Assembly: GCA_037127315.1 (NCBI GenBank)
Contig: JBBBDQ010000330.1
Location: 4,155,501 to 4,219,500 of the forward strand
Length of the DNA: 64,000 nucleotides
Source of the DNA: Ascarosepion bandense
Lineage: Eukaryota; Mollusca; Cephalopoda; Sepiida; Sepiidae
Reading direction: 5' to 3'
Under the pieces are notes generated by a model. That model was not told where the DNA came from, ran no database searches, and saw only the letters and a program-made list of their open reading frames with translations. The position numbers and the translations under genes were made by a program. Below, in pieces: positions 44,724-55,870 of this stretch (the first letter of the stretch is position 1; each line of letters starts with the position of its first letter).

Positions 44724-47558
44724 ATGTATGAGAAAGTGCAGAATGTTTCCATGATGGGTTTGTTTATCTAACTACACAAACATATAAATTTAGAAAAAAA
44801 CTTTTTGTGCATTTTGGAGATATAATCTCGTCAATTCCATTTGAATTCTTTGTTTTTATTCTATCATTTTTGGTATTAAAAAACAGATCTGCCAAGAATA
44901 GTGAAACATAAGAACTTAGATGCAAATTTTCTGTTGATAAACTAGCGATTAAAGCACTTTCTCAACATTTTTATCTTAGTGAATTGTTTTGTAAGAGTAG
45001 TATTTTTTTAGGTCAAAATTGTGGCAAGTCTTTGTTTGCCTATGACTACTTTAGACTGCTCAACCATAGAAAGCTTTCCTAGAAAAGCAAAATTCAATTA
45101 TACCATTTATGAAATGTACATTCCTTGTTCAGTTTCCTCAAAGCCTGTATCTGCTAACTTAATTTTCATGTTCAAAATGTAATAGTAATTTATGAGTTAA
45201 TGGGTCTTTTTTTAATAATCCAACATTATTTCTTATATAATAGAGAGTGAGAGAGTGGGAAAGGGAGACACTGTCCAGTGAGAGGTAATGTTTTTCTTCA
45301 GGATAACCTGTTACTTTCAAGCCTGAAGAGACTTATGCAAAATTATACTGGCAGATAAGTTGTCAAATTATTTATTACTCATTAATAGCAACTCTGAAAA
45401 ATAATAATACAACTGGATGACACCTATAAAAATGCATTAACATTATAAGAATTTCATATATTTTTAAAGTCAGTAGAATTCTTGTAAAAAAAAAAAAAAA
45501 AAAAAAAGATAAAACAAGTAAAAAAAAAAGTGTTCAGTAGATAACTAGAGCAACAAGTCTAAATTAATTAGAAAAATTTCAAAGCACTCATCTCACTGAC
45601 CAACTCCAAAGTTTCATTAACAATGCTCATCAGGGTCATAGTCTAATAAATTTATTGGACCCTCTGATCAAGATGAGCATTGTTACACAAAATTTGCAGT
45701 GTCAATGAAATGGGCCATTTTTTTTTATTGAATTGATTTGTTTTCTATGGTTTACCTCAACCCTTTACAGGTTAAAGAAGTCTTTTGAAAATTTTCTAAT
45801 TAATCTATACATTAATCTCTAATTATTACAATTTTATCATAATATATAATTTGAAATGTCCTCTACATAATGTGATTAATAGAGACTTGCTAAGTAAAAT
45901 GACAGTGGAACAGATTATGTTGACAATATCTTTTGTGTAATATTTTTTTTATCATGAGGCCACAAAACTTATTGATTTACTTACATAACCTGAGTAGTAA
46001 TAATAAAAACTAGTTTAAAAAATCCATCTTTTATTAAAAGGCATTTTTATTTCTATAACACATTACAATAATTTTGGTTTTAATCGCAGATAAGGCACAG
46101 TGGATGGAATGATAAAGAATTAAAGTTTTATGGAAAATTTCAAACCTATTGATGATGTCTACATGGGTCATTGAAAGACTTAGCAGACAAGACATGAAAT
46201 GTATATACATGCAAAGACAAGGAACAAAACTGTGTAAAAGGTGCTTTTGAAAAAGGGGAAGAAAAAAAAAAATCAACATCTGAGTTTATGAAGGGGAAAA
46301 ATTTTAATGGGAAATTATACTAATTCCATACTATAAGAATTGCATAAAATGTAGCTGTTGTGAGATTGGGATATTAGTTCCATTCTAGCTTCGTCACATA
46401 ATAGATGTTAAGTTTAATAAATTTGAAATGTGTACACAAATGTAATAACTATGAGAATGCCATATTAGAAACAAATGTGTTTAAATACAGAATAAAGAAT
46501 ATAAAATTACTAAAAAAACAAAAAAAAACAAACAGGTTTATGTTGACATTTTGTGATATTCTCTATTGAAACAGTTTAAAGAATCTGCACACATTATATA
46601 GTTAATACAAATATAAAATTTATCACTTAGATGATTGATGTTATATTCAGCACCTTGACTCCAGAGTTTTATAGAAGAACATTTTTTGTTATTGTTCAGT
46701 TCACCCCTCAAGAGGTTTCACGATAAACTTATTTTTTAAGAAATTTTACTAAGTCACTAAACCCATATATTTACATAGATAAAATGTAATCCTTACCCAT
46801 TAATTACAAGAAGCATTTTGGCTATCAAATAAAAAATCAGTAACCAATTTTTGTCCCAATAAAATTGTTTTACTATATTCCTTGCCTGAGAATAAATTCT
46901 GGTAGATGAGCATAATGAATTTAAGAGTTCAAATTCATTTATCATGATTTTCTTTCTTTTGTCAATGGTGAAATCATTCATATATATTGAATTGAGAATC
47001 GAGTGCCAATATTTTTTCACAACTGAGCAAAATATCAAAGTGGAAACAACACAAAATAAATAACTAGATTCAACGAGTATCAGGAAAATAATCAAAATTA
47101 AATAAAAAGTAATTCAAACAGGAATTTTCTGAACACTAATAAATTTATCCGCTTCCCTCCTCTCACACCCTATTCTTTTAAACAATTATACTATTGTACT
47201 TTCAAGAATGATAATAAAAATATTAAGATATTTACACTTTAGGTATCACAGATTTTACATATACAGAAATTGATCCACCACAAAAGGATTGGAGGTATAA
47301 ACGGGATACCCACGAAAACTTGACAACAATGTTCATACTAAAGTAACAAAAAACAGAGAAGCCACAAACTAGTACTAAAAAGAAATGTTTTATCCAGTCA
47401 GCTGATGTTGCTAGTGTTTATTTAAATTACTTCTTTAATATTCTTGAAGTGAAATCCATTTTCACAAAGACCAAAAATGTAATATTTTCTTCTCTATTTC
47501 AATTATAATATACATTTTAGATTGTTACATAAATAATTTCCATTTTTGATTATCAACT
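44661..47558. other. uncharacterised intergenic DNA
   Basis: (TA)n at 44679-44712, an A-run at about 45487-45510, and an imperfect hairpin at 45619-45684. The 100-codon minus-strand frame 47095-46793 is hydrophobic but has no recognisable domain or splice context. I do not call it. Confidence 0.45.
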
Positions 47559-47935
47559 TTATTCTTGTAAAAAAAAAGAGTACAATGACAGTTGATAATT
47601 GAATAAACTATCATTAGTTGCAATGGCTTGTTGCCACTTATCAGGCCACTCCTCAATACTCTTTAAGTATATTTCTGCAGGTTTTGACAAATATTTTTCA
47701 ATTAATACTTGAATCTGGTTTTCATCAGAGAAAATTTTCTCCATCAAAGCCCTTTTTCAGTGATCAAAAGAGGCAGAAAAGAAGGTAATCAGCTGGTACA
47801 AAGTCAAGTGAATATGGTGTTTGAAACAGACCAATTGAGTTCTAAATGTTCCCCGTCCCTGTGTTATTCTTACTGTATGCGGCCTTGTGTTGTCATGTTC
47901 TCACAGAGAAAAACAACTATGTATGTTGCCACTTG
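47559..47935 (-). mobile_element. mariner transposase C-terminal relic
   Basis: The minus-strand frame from 47747 reads MMEKIFSDENQIQVLIEKYL, then KPAEIYLKSIEEWPDKWQQA. This fits the mariner tail (E-rich helix, FY-x-G-I, L-x-x-RW-x-x-x). The preceding 200 bp contain scrambled remains of the catalytic region. It is short and dead. Confidence 0.65.
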
Positions 47936-49029
47936 AGCCCAGCTCTCCGATTTTTCATTACAAGCCACTAGACTAGGTGACTAGGTGCAACTGCATTTTA
48001 TTGAAGGTTAATTCTTATTTTATTAAAATCACTTTTAAAACTAATATGGAAAGCAAAATTATACTTCAACAGTTATTTAAAAAAAAATAAAAAACTTTTT
48101 GCATAGTGAAATTACCAAGCTTTAATGTACAAATTGATCAGAACACCAATTCAAACTAACATTGTCTTCTTTACTACTTCCCTACCTATTTTCTTGTTTG
48201 TTCATGTCAGCAAATACAAGTCATTTCATATTCCAGATTTTTTCTGTTAAAAGTTAAATAGATAAATTTTGGTTTAACATTTTAGAGTAACTGAAATTCA
48301 CAAAACTTCCTATTTTAGTTTTCTAATTCCATATTGATTAAATGAGTGAAAAGATAATTTCAGTTTGATCACAATTGGCAAACAATATTGGCTAACTCCA
48401 GTTGAAAAGGATTTTATAATTGTACAGTATGAAGAGATATTTATCAATACTTGGTCTTAAAATAGCTTCCTGTTTTGTTTTTAAATATGCACTTAAAAAT
48501 GGGAAGAATAAAGAATTGTTTTGATGAAAGTTATTTTCCCTGAAACTAGAAAGTCAAGGCAATTATTTGAATAACTAATAGAGAATTTAAAAGTTCTGAT
48601 GTAATGGATTATGGAATTTAATGGGCTTCATCTTAGGGTTGAGGTTAGGGCACAGGTGTATACATATGTATGTATATATCTTTTTACTCATTTAATAAAA
48701 TATTGTAAATTATTTTTCATTTTTTTTCATAATAATTGCCAATATTTTTTAAATATGCCTACAATAAATTTCATCTATGAGAACATGGGTCTCCATGATT
48801 GATTTTAGATGAGATTTTGGGACATGGCAATAAAAAAAAAAAGTTAAGAACCACTGAATAACATTGTCAAAAAAAGGTGAGTAAACATTATATATTCTTT
48901 ATTATAATTTAATAATTTTATATTATACAATACTGTATATTGCATTTTTACATTTAAAAAAAAAGAAAATCGACACCCCCTTTTCCCTCTATTAGCCCAT
49001 TAAATTAAGAGAGAGTTTGTGTGTGCATG

Positions 49030-49065
<36 letters not shown>

Positions 49066-49129
49066 CATACAGAGAGAGAGAGGCAGCATATTTTTATTCA
49101 AGCATATTAAATCATATAGACAAAAATAT
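47936..49129. other. uncharacterised intergenic DNA
   Basis: AT-rich, no gene recognised. A (CA)n-(TA)n-(GA)n compound microsatellite lies at about 49027-49082. Confidence 0.5.
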
Positions 49130-49313
49130 GTCTATTTATTTTTTATGTTAATCCTTTCTAGCCCTCCAATTATCTGCTTGATGTTAAGTTGAAATTCATC
49201 AAGGAAGGTGTTGTAGTTCTTGTTAATCCACATACTTTTGATCTCCTCTGAGATCACCAGGTGTGAATTGCTAAGACAAATACAAGGTAATTGTTGTGAC
49301 AATGACGTTTTGT

Positions 49314-49359
<46 letters not shown>

Positions 49360-49565
49360 TTAATCGCTATGCTTAGGTTATTTTGCAAACAAGAATTTTC
49401 AATGCCAGATGGGTAATTTTAAAAATAATTATAACAGTGAATTTGCAAAAAAAGTCTTCGCAGTTCACCCCTGAGGATGATCTCAGAGGAGATTGAAAGT
49501 ACTTGCGTTAAGTATGCCACCTTCCTTGATGAATTTCAACACATCAATAACAATAAGAAAACTAG
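49130..49565. mobile_element. PLE-like inverted-arm pair with hammerhead-like core
   Basis: The left part (GAAATTCATCAAGGAAGGTG near 49189) and right part (CACCTTCCTTGATGAATTTC near 49521) are inverted repeats around a (CA)n tract. The right arm has CTGAGGA (49471-49477), then a 6-bp stem GATCTC/GAGATT with AGAG loop, then GAAA (49495-49498). This is a complete hammerhead core layout. The left arm holds a decayed mirror copy. No coding sequence. Confidence 0.65.
49316..49357. repeat. (CA)n microsatellite
   Basis: About 20 CA units. It generates a spurious Cys/Val frame on the minus strand. Confidence 0.95.
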
Positions 49566-49824
49566 AATGAATTATTGTAAAACAAACATAATCTGTCTAT
49601 ATTATCTAATGATATGAGAGATTGTTTAGGAAATTTGAATTTTGTGATCAACAATCAACTGTCAAGCTCCCCAGGATTTTTCACAACTCACTGCCAGTTT
49701 CACATATCTCTTGAAATCACTCCCCAGGAGGTTAAAAAAAAACAAAAAAAAAACTCATTTTTAATTGGTTTTCTTCTTTCTCAAAGAGTGCCATTTTACA
49801 CTGAACCTTTCAGTATAACATCTT

Positions 49825-49878
49825 TCAATCAAATTTAAAGCCACGTTTTTGCAAGTCTTTCCGTGCTTCTTCCAATTG
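49825..49878 (-). CDS. DPM3: DPM3 coding exon 5 (C-terminal coiled coil, stop)
   Basis: Minus-strand exon following a TAG acceptor (49880-49879). It encodes QLEEARKDLQKRGFKFD and a TGA stop at 49827-49825. This matches the C-terminus of DPM3 (animal consensus like EARADLxxRGxxF). The segment is the cytosolic coiled coil by which DPM3 holds the catalytic subunit DPM1 at the ER membrane. A possible ATTAAA signal lies on the minus strand about 60 nt downstream (49765-49760), unproven. The gene converges on the nuclear receptor gene far to the left. Confidence 0.93.
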   Translation of the reverse strand, partial: QLEEARKDLQKRGFKFD

Positions 49879-50009
49879 CTACAAAGAAAAAAAATACATA
49901 ATGATAATTCCAAAATTTTCATAAATTTACTGAGAATTAATATTTTCATCCAAATAGTAAGTTATTTGATTCTTTATAAGAATAGTTTTATAATATTGTA
50001 GTAGTGCTA

Positions 50010-50245
50010 TACTGTCTGCCTGGTGCCTTGTGGTATAATCTAGATGGGTTTGGAAATTCAGAGTTTTCCTTCTCCTAGATTGGTTGCCAAACAAGTTTAA
50101 AGAGTCCAGTCTGCCCTTAATATTTAACCTAGAGATTAAATTACAATTCCCAAGGGTATTCCCACAAAAATGATGTAACAAACTTGACTGGAATTTAAAC
50201 TTGGCCCACCAATTTCTCATTCAAAGCCAAACTATTATACAACCA
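50010..50245 (-). repeat. degraded tRNA SINE
   Basis: A decayed minus-strand relative of the Ceph-type tRNA SINEs, recognisable by GATTGGTTGCCAAAC, AATATTTAACC and GGAATTTAAACTTGG in the right order. It lies in DPM3 intron 4. Confidence 0.65.
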
Positions 50246-50379
50246 GCACGTTCAGTAGTAGTAGTAGTAGTAATAATAGCAGTAGCATTAAATGCTCACC
50301 ACTATTTCCTCTTCTAACCAGTCAAATGTTGTATGCTCAAATTTAGTCTAGAGGAAAAGAAGAAAATTAAACATAGAAT

Positions 50380-50830
50380 AGGCTGCACCAGAGGTAGTCT
50401 CACCCAACACTGCAAACTGCTACAAAACAAAAACATCAACCAGAAAACTTGACTCGTGTTCCTAAATGGCTTTGTCAGATTAAGACTGTTATATGAATGT
50501 CACACACAGTACCAAACCTATTCTGAAATATTTAAACTATCAGCTGTATACAGCTTGAGAGTCTTGGCAAATACTATCCTTCTTTGGTTGTTGTGATTCT
50601 ATAGTAACAGTCCACAAATAAAGAACTATAACAAATCACAACACTTGAGTACTAACAACAGTAGCAACAACTAAAATGGATAGCATATGTAACTTGAAGA
50701 GAGAATAATGACATAATCAAGATGTTGACATTTCACACTACTTTAAAGAAAAAGTGAGGAAGAAAACCCTCATCAATTTTTTTAAAAAAAGTTTGAGAAA
50801 CTATTTTCCTGAAAACTTGTTTTAAAAAAA
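50380..50830 (-). repeat. unclassified dispersed repeat, copy A
   Basis: Inverted relative to copy B at 53800-54650. Shared blocks (minus-strand sense) include AAAACAAGTTTTCAGGAAAA, CAACATCTTGATTAT, CTTCAAGTTA and GTATACAGCTGA. Family unknown; it may be a LINE segment. It lies in DPM3 intron 4. Confidence 0.75.
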
Positions 50831-50992
50831 TATTTTATAAATCTGAACTCAAAGCAGCATTAGCTGTTTGGTCAATGAATACCAAATTTTCCCTTTTAGG
50901 GAAACAGCTAATAATACTGTTACCTTAAGTGATTTTGGGCCTTGTATCAGATGAAAATAGTCTAAAAAGTCAAAACATAAAACAATACTCAC

Positions 50993-51070
50993 CTGTTTGA
51001 GTTCAAGTGCAGCTTCTTTGCAGTCATTAAATGTTGCAACTCTATAACCAATGATACCCAAAGATATTGA
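50993..51070 (-). CDS. DPM3: DPM3 coding exon 4 (TM2 end and start of coiled coil)
   Basis: 78-nt minus-strand exon with CAG acceptor (51073-51071) and GTGAGT donor (50992-50987), phase 0 at both ends. It encodes SISLGIIGYRVATFNDCKEA and ALELKQ. The block GYRVATFxDCxxAAxEL is the most conserved signature of DPM3 across animals, which fixes the identity of this gene. The residues form the end of the second membrane helix and the start of the DPM1-binding helix. Confidence 0.95.
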
Positions 51071-51188
51071 CTGAAATAAAAGAAGCAAAAAAGTGAGGAC
51101 ATGGCTGAAGAAGAGATTTTTCAATTTCAGATTTCTTTAAAGCTCCAGGTGAAAAAGCATATAAAAGCAAAGGATAAGTACTATCATT

Positions 51189-51600
51189 ATTTACTTTCAG
51201 AATATTGTCCTTGTTGTCATCATTATCATGTTTGTCTATTGTGCCCACCATTCTTCATCAGGTGCTTGTCGATCCAGGTATCCTTCAGGGAATTTCAAAC
51301 TGAACACTTTATTTAATCTACAGGGGTACACTGTTCTCATTTCACTGCCTGTGTCCAGGGATATCTAGTTCTTATTTAGTACTGCTCAGTTATTGCTAAC
51401 TATGTTCCCATGAATTCCAAATCTGTATGAGTTACAATTACTATGTCATTAAATTTCTCAAACAATCCTATAACCTACGAGCTATAGATTAAATAAAAAA
51501 ATAAAAAAGATGAAGGCTAGAGCATACAATGGTTGAAATATGACAATTAAGACAATAGTCTGAATGAAAGTAATATAAATAAAAATGAAGGCATTTAGTT
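51189..51600. mobile_element. PLE-like inverted-arm remnant (family 3), second copy
   Basis: It shares the 30-nt identical run (51368-51397) and overall order with 33140-33570. It is flanked by opposing terminal blocks (TTGTCCTTGTTGTCATCATT on the left, GACAATAGTCTGAATG on the right). No coding content. It lies in DPM3 intron 3. Confidence 0.6.
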
Positions 51601-52174
51601 AAACATTAAAAAATTAATATTGGGAAAGGCATGAAATTGCTGTCTCATTTAAAGCCTGTCTCAAGGATTTGTAGCCATCTGATCAATAGGAAAAAGGTTG
51701 TTCTGAAAGTAAGATCATATTTAAATATGCAATCTAGTACAAATCAACTACACTAAGATAAATACACATTTGAGGCTCAGTTGTGTACTTGGTTGCTACA
51801 AGGTTACTTTCTAAGTCAACACTAGCAGTTTTGGTGCTCTAGTGTGACAGAGTCTAATATTTCAGGTTGAGCACAGGATATACTGTGGTCACCACAGAAC
51901 AATTCCTTTTAGATTAAGAGGTTCCTGATTGATATTTTTGTTATTTTGAGAGAAAGTGAACATCACCAACTAACTCATTGCTTTAGGATATAGATCATTA
52001 GGTTACTGGTCAAATCCTAAGTCATGGAATAGATTAATTCTGGTGAATATGTAAGAATTCAAAAGATGAATCTGCAATGTTATTAGTCCTAACTTGGCAT
52101 GTCAGCTTCAGTCACCCCTGCCATAACATAGCTTTCTTGTGCCTTTTTTTATAAATATTTTCATGGTAAGTGTT

Positions 52175-52505
52175 ATAATATTTGTCTATACTTCTGAGAT
52201 GAGGTAGTATTTACATTATTTGAATTGTTTGAACTGTTGTCCTCATCTTTATTGTCATATTCACAAAATTTTGGTCATTGTACACTCTGGACTTCTTCAG
52301 GTATAATAATAAATTAGAAAGTTGAGCTAAAGGGAGATAACGAAGACATCGGGAAGTGGCATGGTTCAAGAACAATATACCTTAGTAATCAAAATAAAGG
52401 GTTTGATTCGAAATTCCAATCATTTGAAGAAGTATACAACAGCTAAAAAGATCATGAATATGGCAATAAAGAGGAGGACACCAGTTTGAACAATGTAAAA
52501 ATGTA
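52175..52505. mobile_element. PLE family 2 inverted arms only
   Basis: The left arm (52175-52310, minus sense) and right arm (52380-52500, plus sense) are inverted copies of the family 2 terminal block with almost no interior. TTTGAAGAAG near 52422 is a decayed CTGAAGA core. It lies in DPM3 intron 3. Confidence 0.7.
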
Positions 52506-52839
52506 ATCATTGTAAGTTTTTCTCTTTGCTATGTCAACTTTATGAATTTAAGTGCAGTACTAAATTGGCAGACAGATCTCATCCTTTTACAGCTGAACCA
52601 AAAATTTGGAACCAAAAATTCTCTGCTAATAGTTTTGTTTCTCACACTTCTCATTTGTGAAAGTCTTCTGACTTCTTTGATCTTTTAAAATTTAAATGCA
52701 ATGTCAATCATTATATTCTGTCTCTTTGAATGTGAATAAATACCAAAACAATAAACATACATTTTAAAGAAAATGTTCATGGCTTCTCACACTTTTTATT
52801 CTATACTAATTACTCTTGTTGGAACAACCCTATTCCTTT

Positions 52840-52877
<38 letters not shown>

Positions 52878-52996
52878 CTTTTATCATCCTTTTTCATTAA
52901 TAATGATTCTTTCACTTTCTGTAGCATCTTACATTTTAGAGGCTTTATGACCTTGATGGGATTAAATTATTAAAAAAGAAAAGTAGTTATACTTAC

Positions 52997-53026
52997 TGCA
53001 AATGCTATTAACAAATACAGTGGCAT
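52997..53026 (-). CDS. DPM3: DPM3 coding exon 3 (30-nt microexon, TM2)
   Basis: A ten-codon exon encoding MPLYLLIAFA. It has a CAG acceptor (53029-53027) preceded by a pyrimidine tract and a GTAAGT donor (52996-52991), phase 0 at both ends. In frame it completes the second membrane helix, matching the LPAYLLV-like segment of vertebrate DPM3. It is too short to appear in an ORF scan. The hydrophobic content, exact splice sites and fit to the family alignment make it convincing. Confidence 0.88.
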
Positions 53027-53306
53027 CTGAAAAAAAAAAATGAAAAAAATATGTTGTTCAAAATAGACATTAAAATTTAAGACAAAGAAATATAAAATTT
53101 TTTTTTCCCATTTAGTCCTAATTTGAATCCTGTATTAATGTTGCCCAAATCATGCAAACAGTTTTATTTTTGTTTGTTTGTTTATATGACATTCTACTAA
53201 AGAAAACTAGTATTTGTAAATTTAAAGATCAGAGATTTATGAGGAGTCTGCAGAGGAGAGATCATTGATTAAATTTAAGCATCTTTTCAGAAACACAAAC
53301 ACACAC

Positions 53307-53310
<4 letters not shown>

Positions 53311-53352
<42 letters not shown>
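53311..53352. repeat. (TA)n microsatellite
   Basis: About 20 TA units in DPM3 intron 2. Confidence 0.9.
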
Positions 53353-53359
<7 letters not shown>

Positions 53360-53589
53360 TACCAGGAAATGGTAAAAAAAGAAAATGGCAGAGTAGACTT
53401 TAAGAAAATTGAACATGTAAATTCAGAGAAAATGTTTACTTTTTCCTTCCAAATCCATGCAATTAAATTTAAGCACCCAAAAAATGCATGCACTAGCTGT
53501 AAAATATCAACATTAACAAAAAAAAAAAAAAAAAAAAGAGGCCATGTGAAAATGTTGGGTTAAAACTAACGTATGTAGGATTTTTTTTT

Positions 53590-54650
53590 AACAATTCTCT
53601 ACAAAGATTTATTCAGCCATATATATTCCATTTTGTTCGACGACCTTTAACCATCTTTGAAGTAGATTCATGTTTCCATACTCTCAGAACTTGGCATCTT
53701 TCTGGGTGATGGTAATGATAATTTTAACTGTTTTCCAGCAAGGAAACATTTGACATACATTGACTGAGCAACCAGTACTGCATTCAGTTTAAATTCATAG
53801 AATATTTCTCTTAAAACAAGTTTTCAGGAAAATAGTTTTTCAAGTCTAGTAGGGGGCTATCACTCTTTCCAGTATTGATGAGAGTTTTCTTTCTAACCTT
53901 TAGTTTGAAGTGGCATGGAATATCAACATCTTGATTATATTATTTTCTCTTCAAGTTATATGTGCTATGCATTTTAGTTATTGCTGCTGTGATGTTTCTG
54001 TTATTTGGTACAGTTCTTTGTGATCCTGTAGTGTTAGACCACTATGTTCACAGAAAGATGATCTTTGCCAAGACCCTCAGGGTTCACTTGGTCAAAGCCT
54101 TTTTTAACCATCGATCTTACAAAACAGTTGTATACAGCTGAGAGTTCAAACATTTTTGAATGCGTTTGGTGCCATTCATGACATCCATTTAAGAACATGA
54201 CTTGAATTTTCCGGTCATAGTTTTTGTTGTGGATCTTTGTTGCCTATTTATTGTGGAGCTGTGGCGAAACTTTGCCGCAAAGTTGTAGTGACCAGTTTGT
54301 GCCAAAAAACACGGAACAAGAAGGTAGGTTCAAAACAGTGTATTAGTATAACAAGCTATTCAAAAGAAGTGTTAATAATAAGTGATATAGAAATAAGTCT
54401 GTAGGTATTATTATGCTGCCTGACTAGTAGCTGTCATTAACTGCTCTGTTAACTGCTGTACTTGACTGCTCATAACTCTCTCCAGAAGTCACACAGGTCA
54501 TTTATATGTAGCAAGAGGAAGAGTCCATTCCTCATAAGAGGGTACCATAATAGTTTTGATTGTGTAGCAGCTTGCGTTGTTGGGTGAATCTATCTCTGAC
54601 ATGGCCTATTTTATGTTCAATTTCCTTTTTTCCTATACTAAGTTTGTTGC
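53590..54650 (+). repeat. unclassified dispersed repeat, copy B
   Basis: Plus-sense copy of the repeat at 50380-50830, extending further on its left. It is interrupted at 54232-54549 by an insertion flanked by 15-bp direct repeats. After the insertion, alignment to copy A resumes (TGTAGCAGCTTGCG, then GTTGGGTGA). Identity of the family unknown. Confidence 0.7.
54232..54549. mobile_element. 318-bp insertion with 15-bp target duplication
   Basis: Flanked by ATAGTTTTTGTTGTG (54217-54231) and ATAGTTTTGATTGTG (54550-54564). Copy A of the host repeat lacks the segment, giving an empty site. No coding or pol III motif recognised; the element is unclassified. The duplication length suggests a target-primed retroposon. 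Confidence 0.65.
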
Positions 54651-55753
54651 AACAGATCCTTAAGCCAAGGTACTTGAATTTTTATGATGGATTCAAGATA
54701 TGTGCAATCAATGCTTTCATTCCAATTTCTAGATCATAGTTACTGTTTTGGAAGGTTTTCTCTTCAATCCTATTTCTTGAAACACTTAGTAGAGGATGTG
54801 GATTTTCTGTTCATGAACATTCTTATCCTAGCTATGACTACCTATCTCATCAGCATATCCCAACACATCTGTTCATTGGCTTCAGGAGGGAAAGCAGGAT
54901 CATTATCTTTTACAGGTAGAGTTGTTCGAGATGTGGTTTATTGTCATAGATAAAAAGAATAGCAAATGTCAAATTATTGACTTTGTTGTTCCAGGACTCC
55001 AAAGAAACTGGATAAATTTTAAAATACCAGGATCTGGCTGGGAAGTTGAAAAACAAAAAAAAACTGTGTAACATGGCTGTAGAACTAATTGTAGTAATGT
55101 GCGCACTTGAAAAACCATCTTGAAAATTAATAGAGCAGCCCTTAAGGAAAATTGCAATTGAGGCCAAGATTCCAAAGCTCTAAAAAAAACTGTGATCATT
55201 TATTCTGCAAAGAATCTCCAAGAAGTTCTTGAGTTGTGAAGAATCACCACACACCAAGAACAATTTCCATTGACTGTGTTAATGTGCAGCATCAATAATA
55301 ATAATAATGCAATATCTTATGGCCAACATCTACTTAACATTTTGTCAGTACCATGTCATTTATGCTAAGGTGACTAATGTGGGAAAAATGACATTTTTAA
55401 TTTATCAAAATGGTATGTTTTTTTCTACATGAAAACTACTAAACCAAGAAAGTATTGTCATAGATAAAAAGAATAGCAAGATTATTAAATTCTACCTTTA
55501 CAAGATTTGATAAAATTAATATTTAAATCGAACAAAAAATAAAATTAGAAAAGGGTATCCAGTAGAGTCAATCTACCAATTGGTGAGGGACTGTTTGCTC
55601 AAAACTTCAAAATCAAAACATATCTATGTATACTAGTGGTAAACACAGCACTAATTTTTTTTTTTTTGGCAAGGTAAGCTAGACAAAATTTGGTACCATT
55701 GTTCCTTTTCTACTAAGAGAAGAAATTTGTGGATTCAAAAATGAAAAACTTAC
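54651..55753. other. DPM3 intron 2, left part
   Basis: No exon. Frames at 54684-54953 and 54910-55199 have no splice context or recognisable domain and may be retroelement debris. Confidence 0.4.
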
Positions 55754-55870
55754 CATCACAGCAATATCACGTTGCAGCTTTGTAAAGAGACGTAAATCAG
55801 TATCAAAGAAGAAGGCACTCCAAACAGCAAGAATCAAACCAATTCCTGAGAACCACTCGACAGCTTTCAC
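55754..55870 (-). CDS. DPM3: DPM3 coding exon 2 (TM1 and loop)
   Basis: 117-nt minus-strand exon encoding VKAVEWFSGIGLILAVWSAF, FFDTDLRLFT and KLQRDIAVM. The acceptor is CAG (55873-55871) and the donor GTAAGT (55753-55748), phase 0. Residues 7-23 form the first membrane helix, and the loop leads to the second. The start VKAVEW aligns with residues 2-7 of vertebrate DPM3 (M-TKLAQW), so the initiator Met must come from an upstream exon. An in-frame ATG at 55891 before the acceptor is an alternative if the acceptor is not used. Confidence 0.9.

Noticed and set aside
46793..47095. 100-codon hydrophobic minus-strand frame as a membrane protein
   Set aside because: AT-rich composition makes hydrophobic frames common; no splice sites, family motif or neighbouring exons support it.
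49132..49353. Cys/Val-rich minus-strand frame
   Set aside because: It is the translation of a (CA)n microsatellite plus an element arm.
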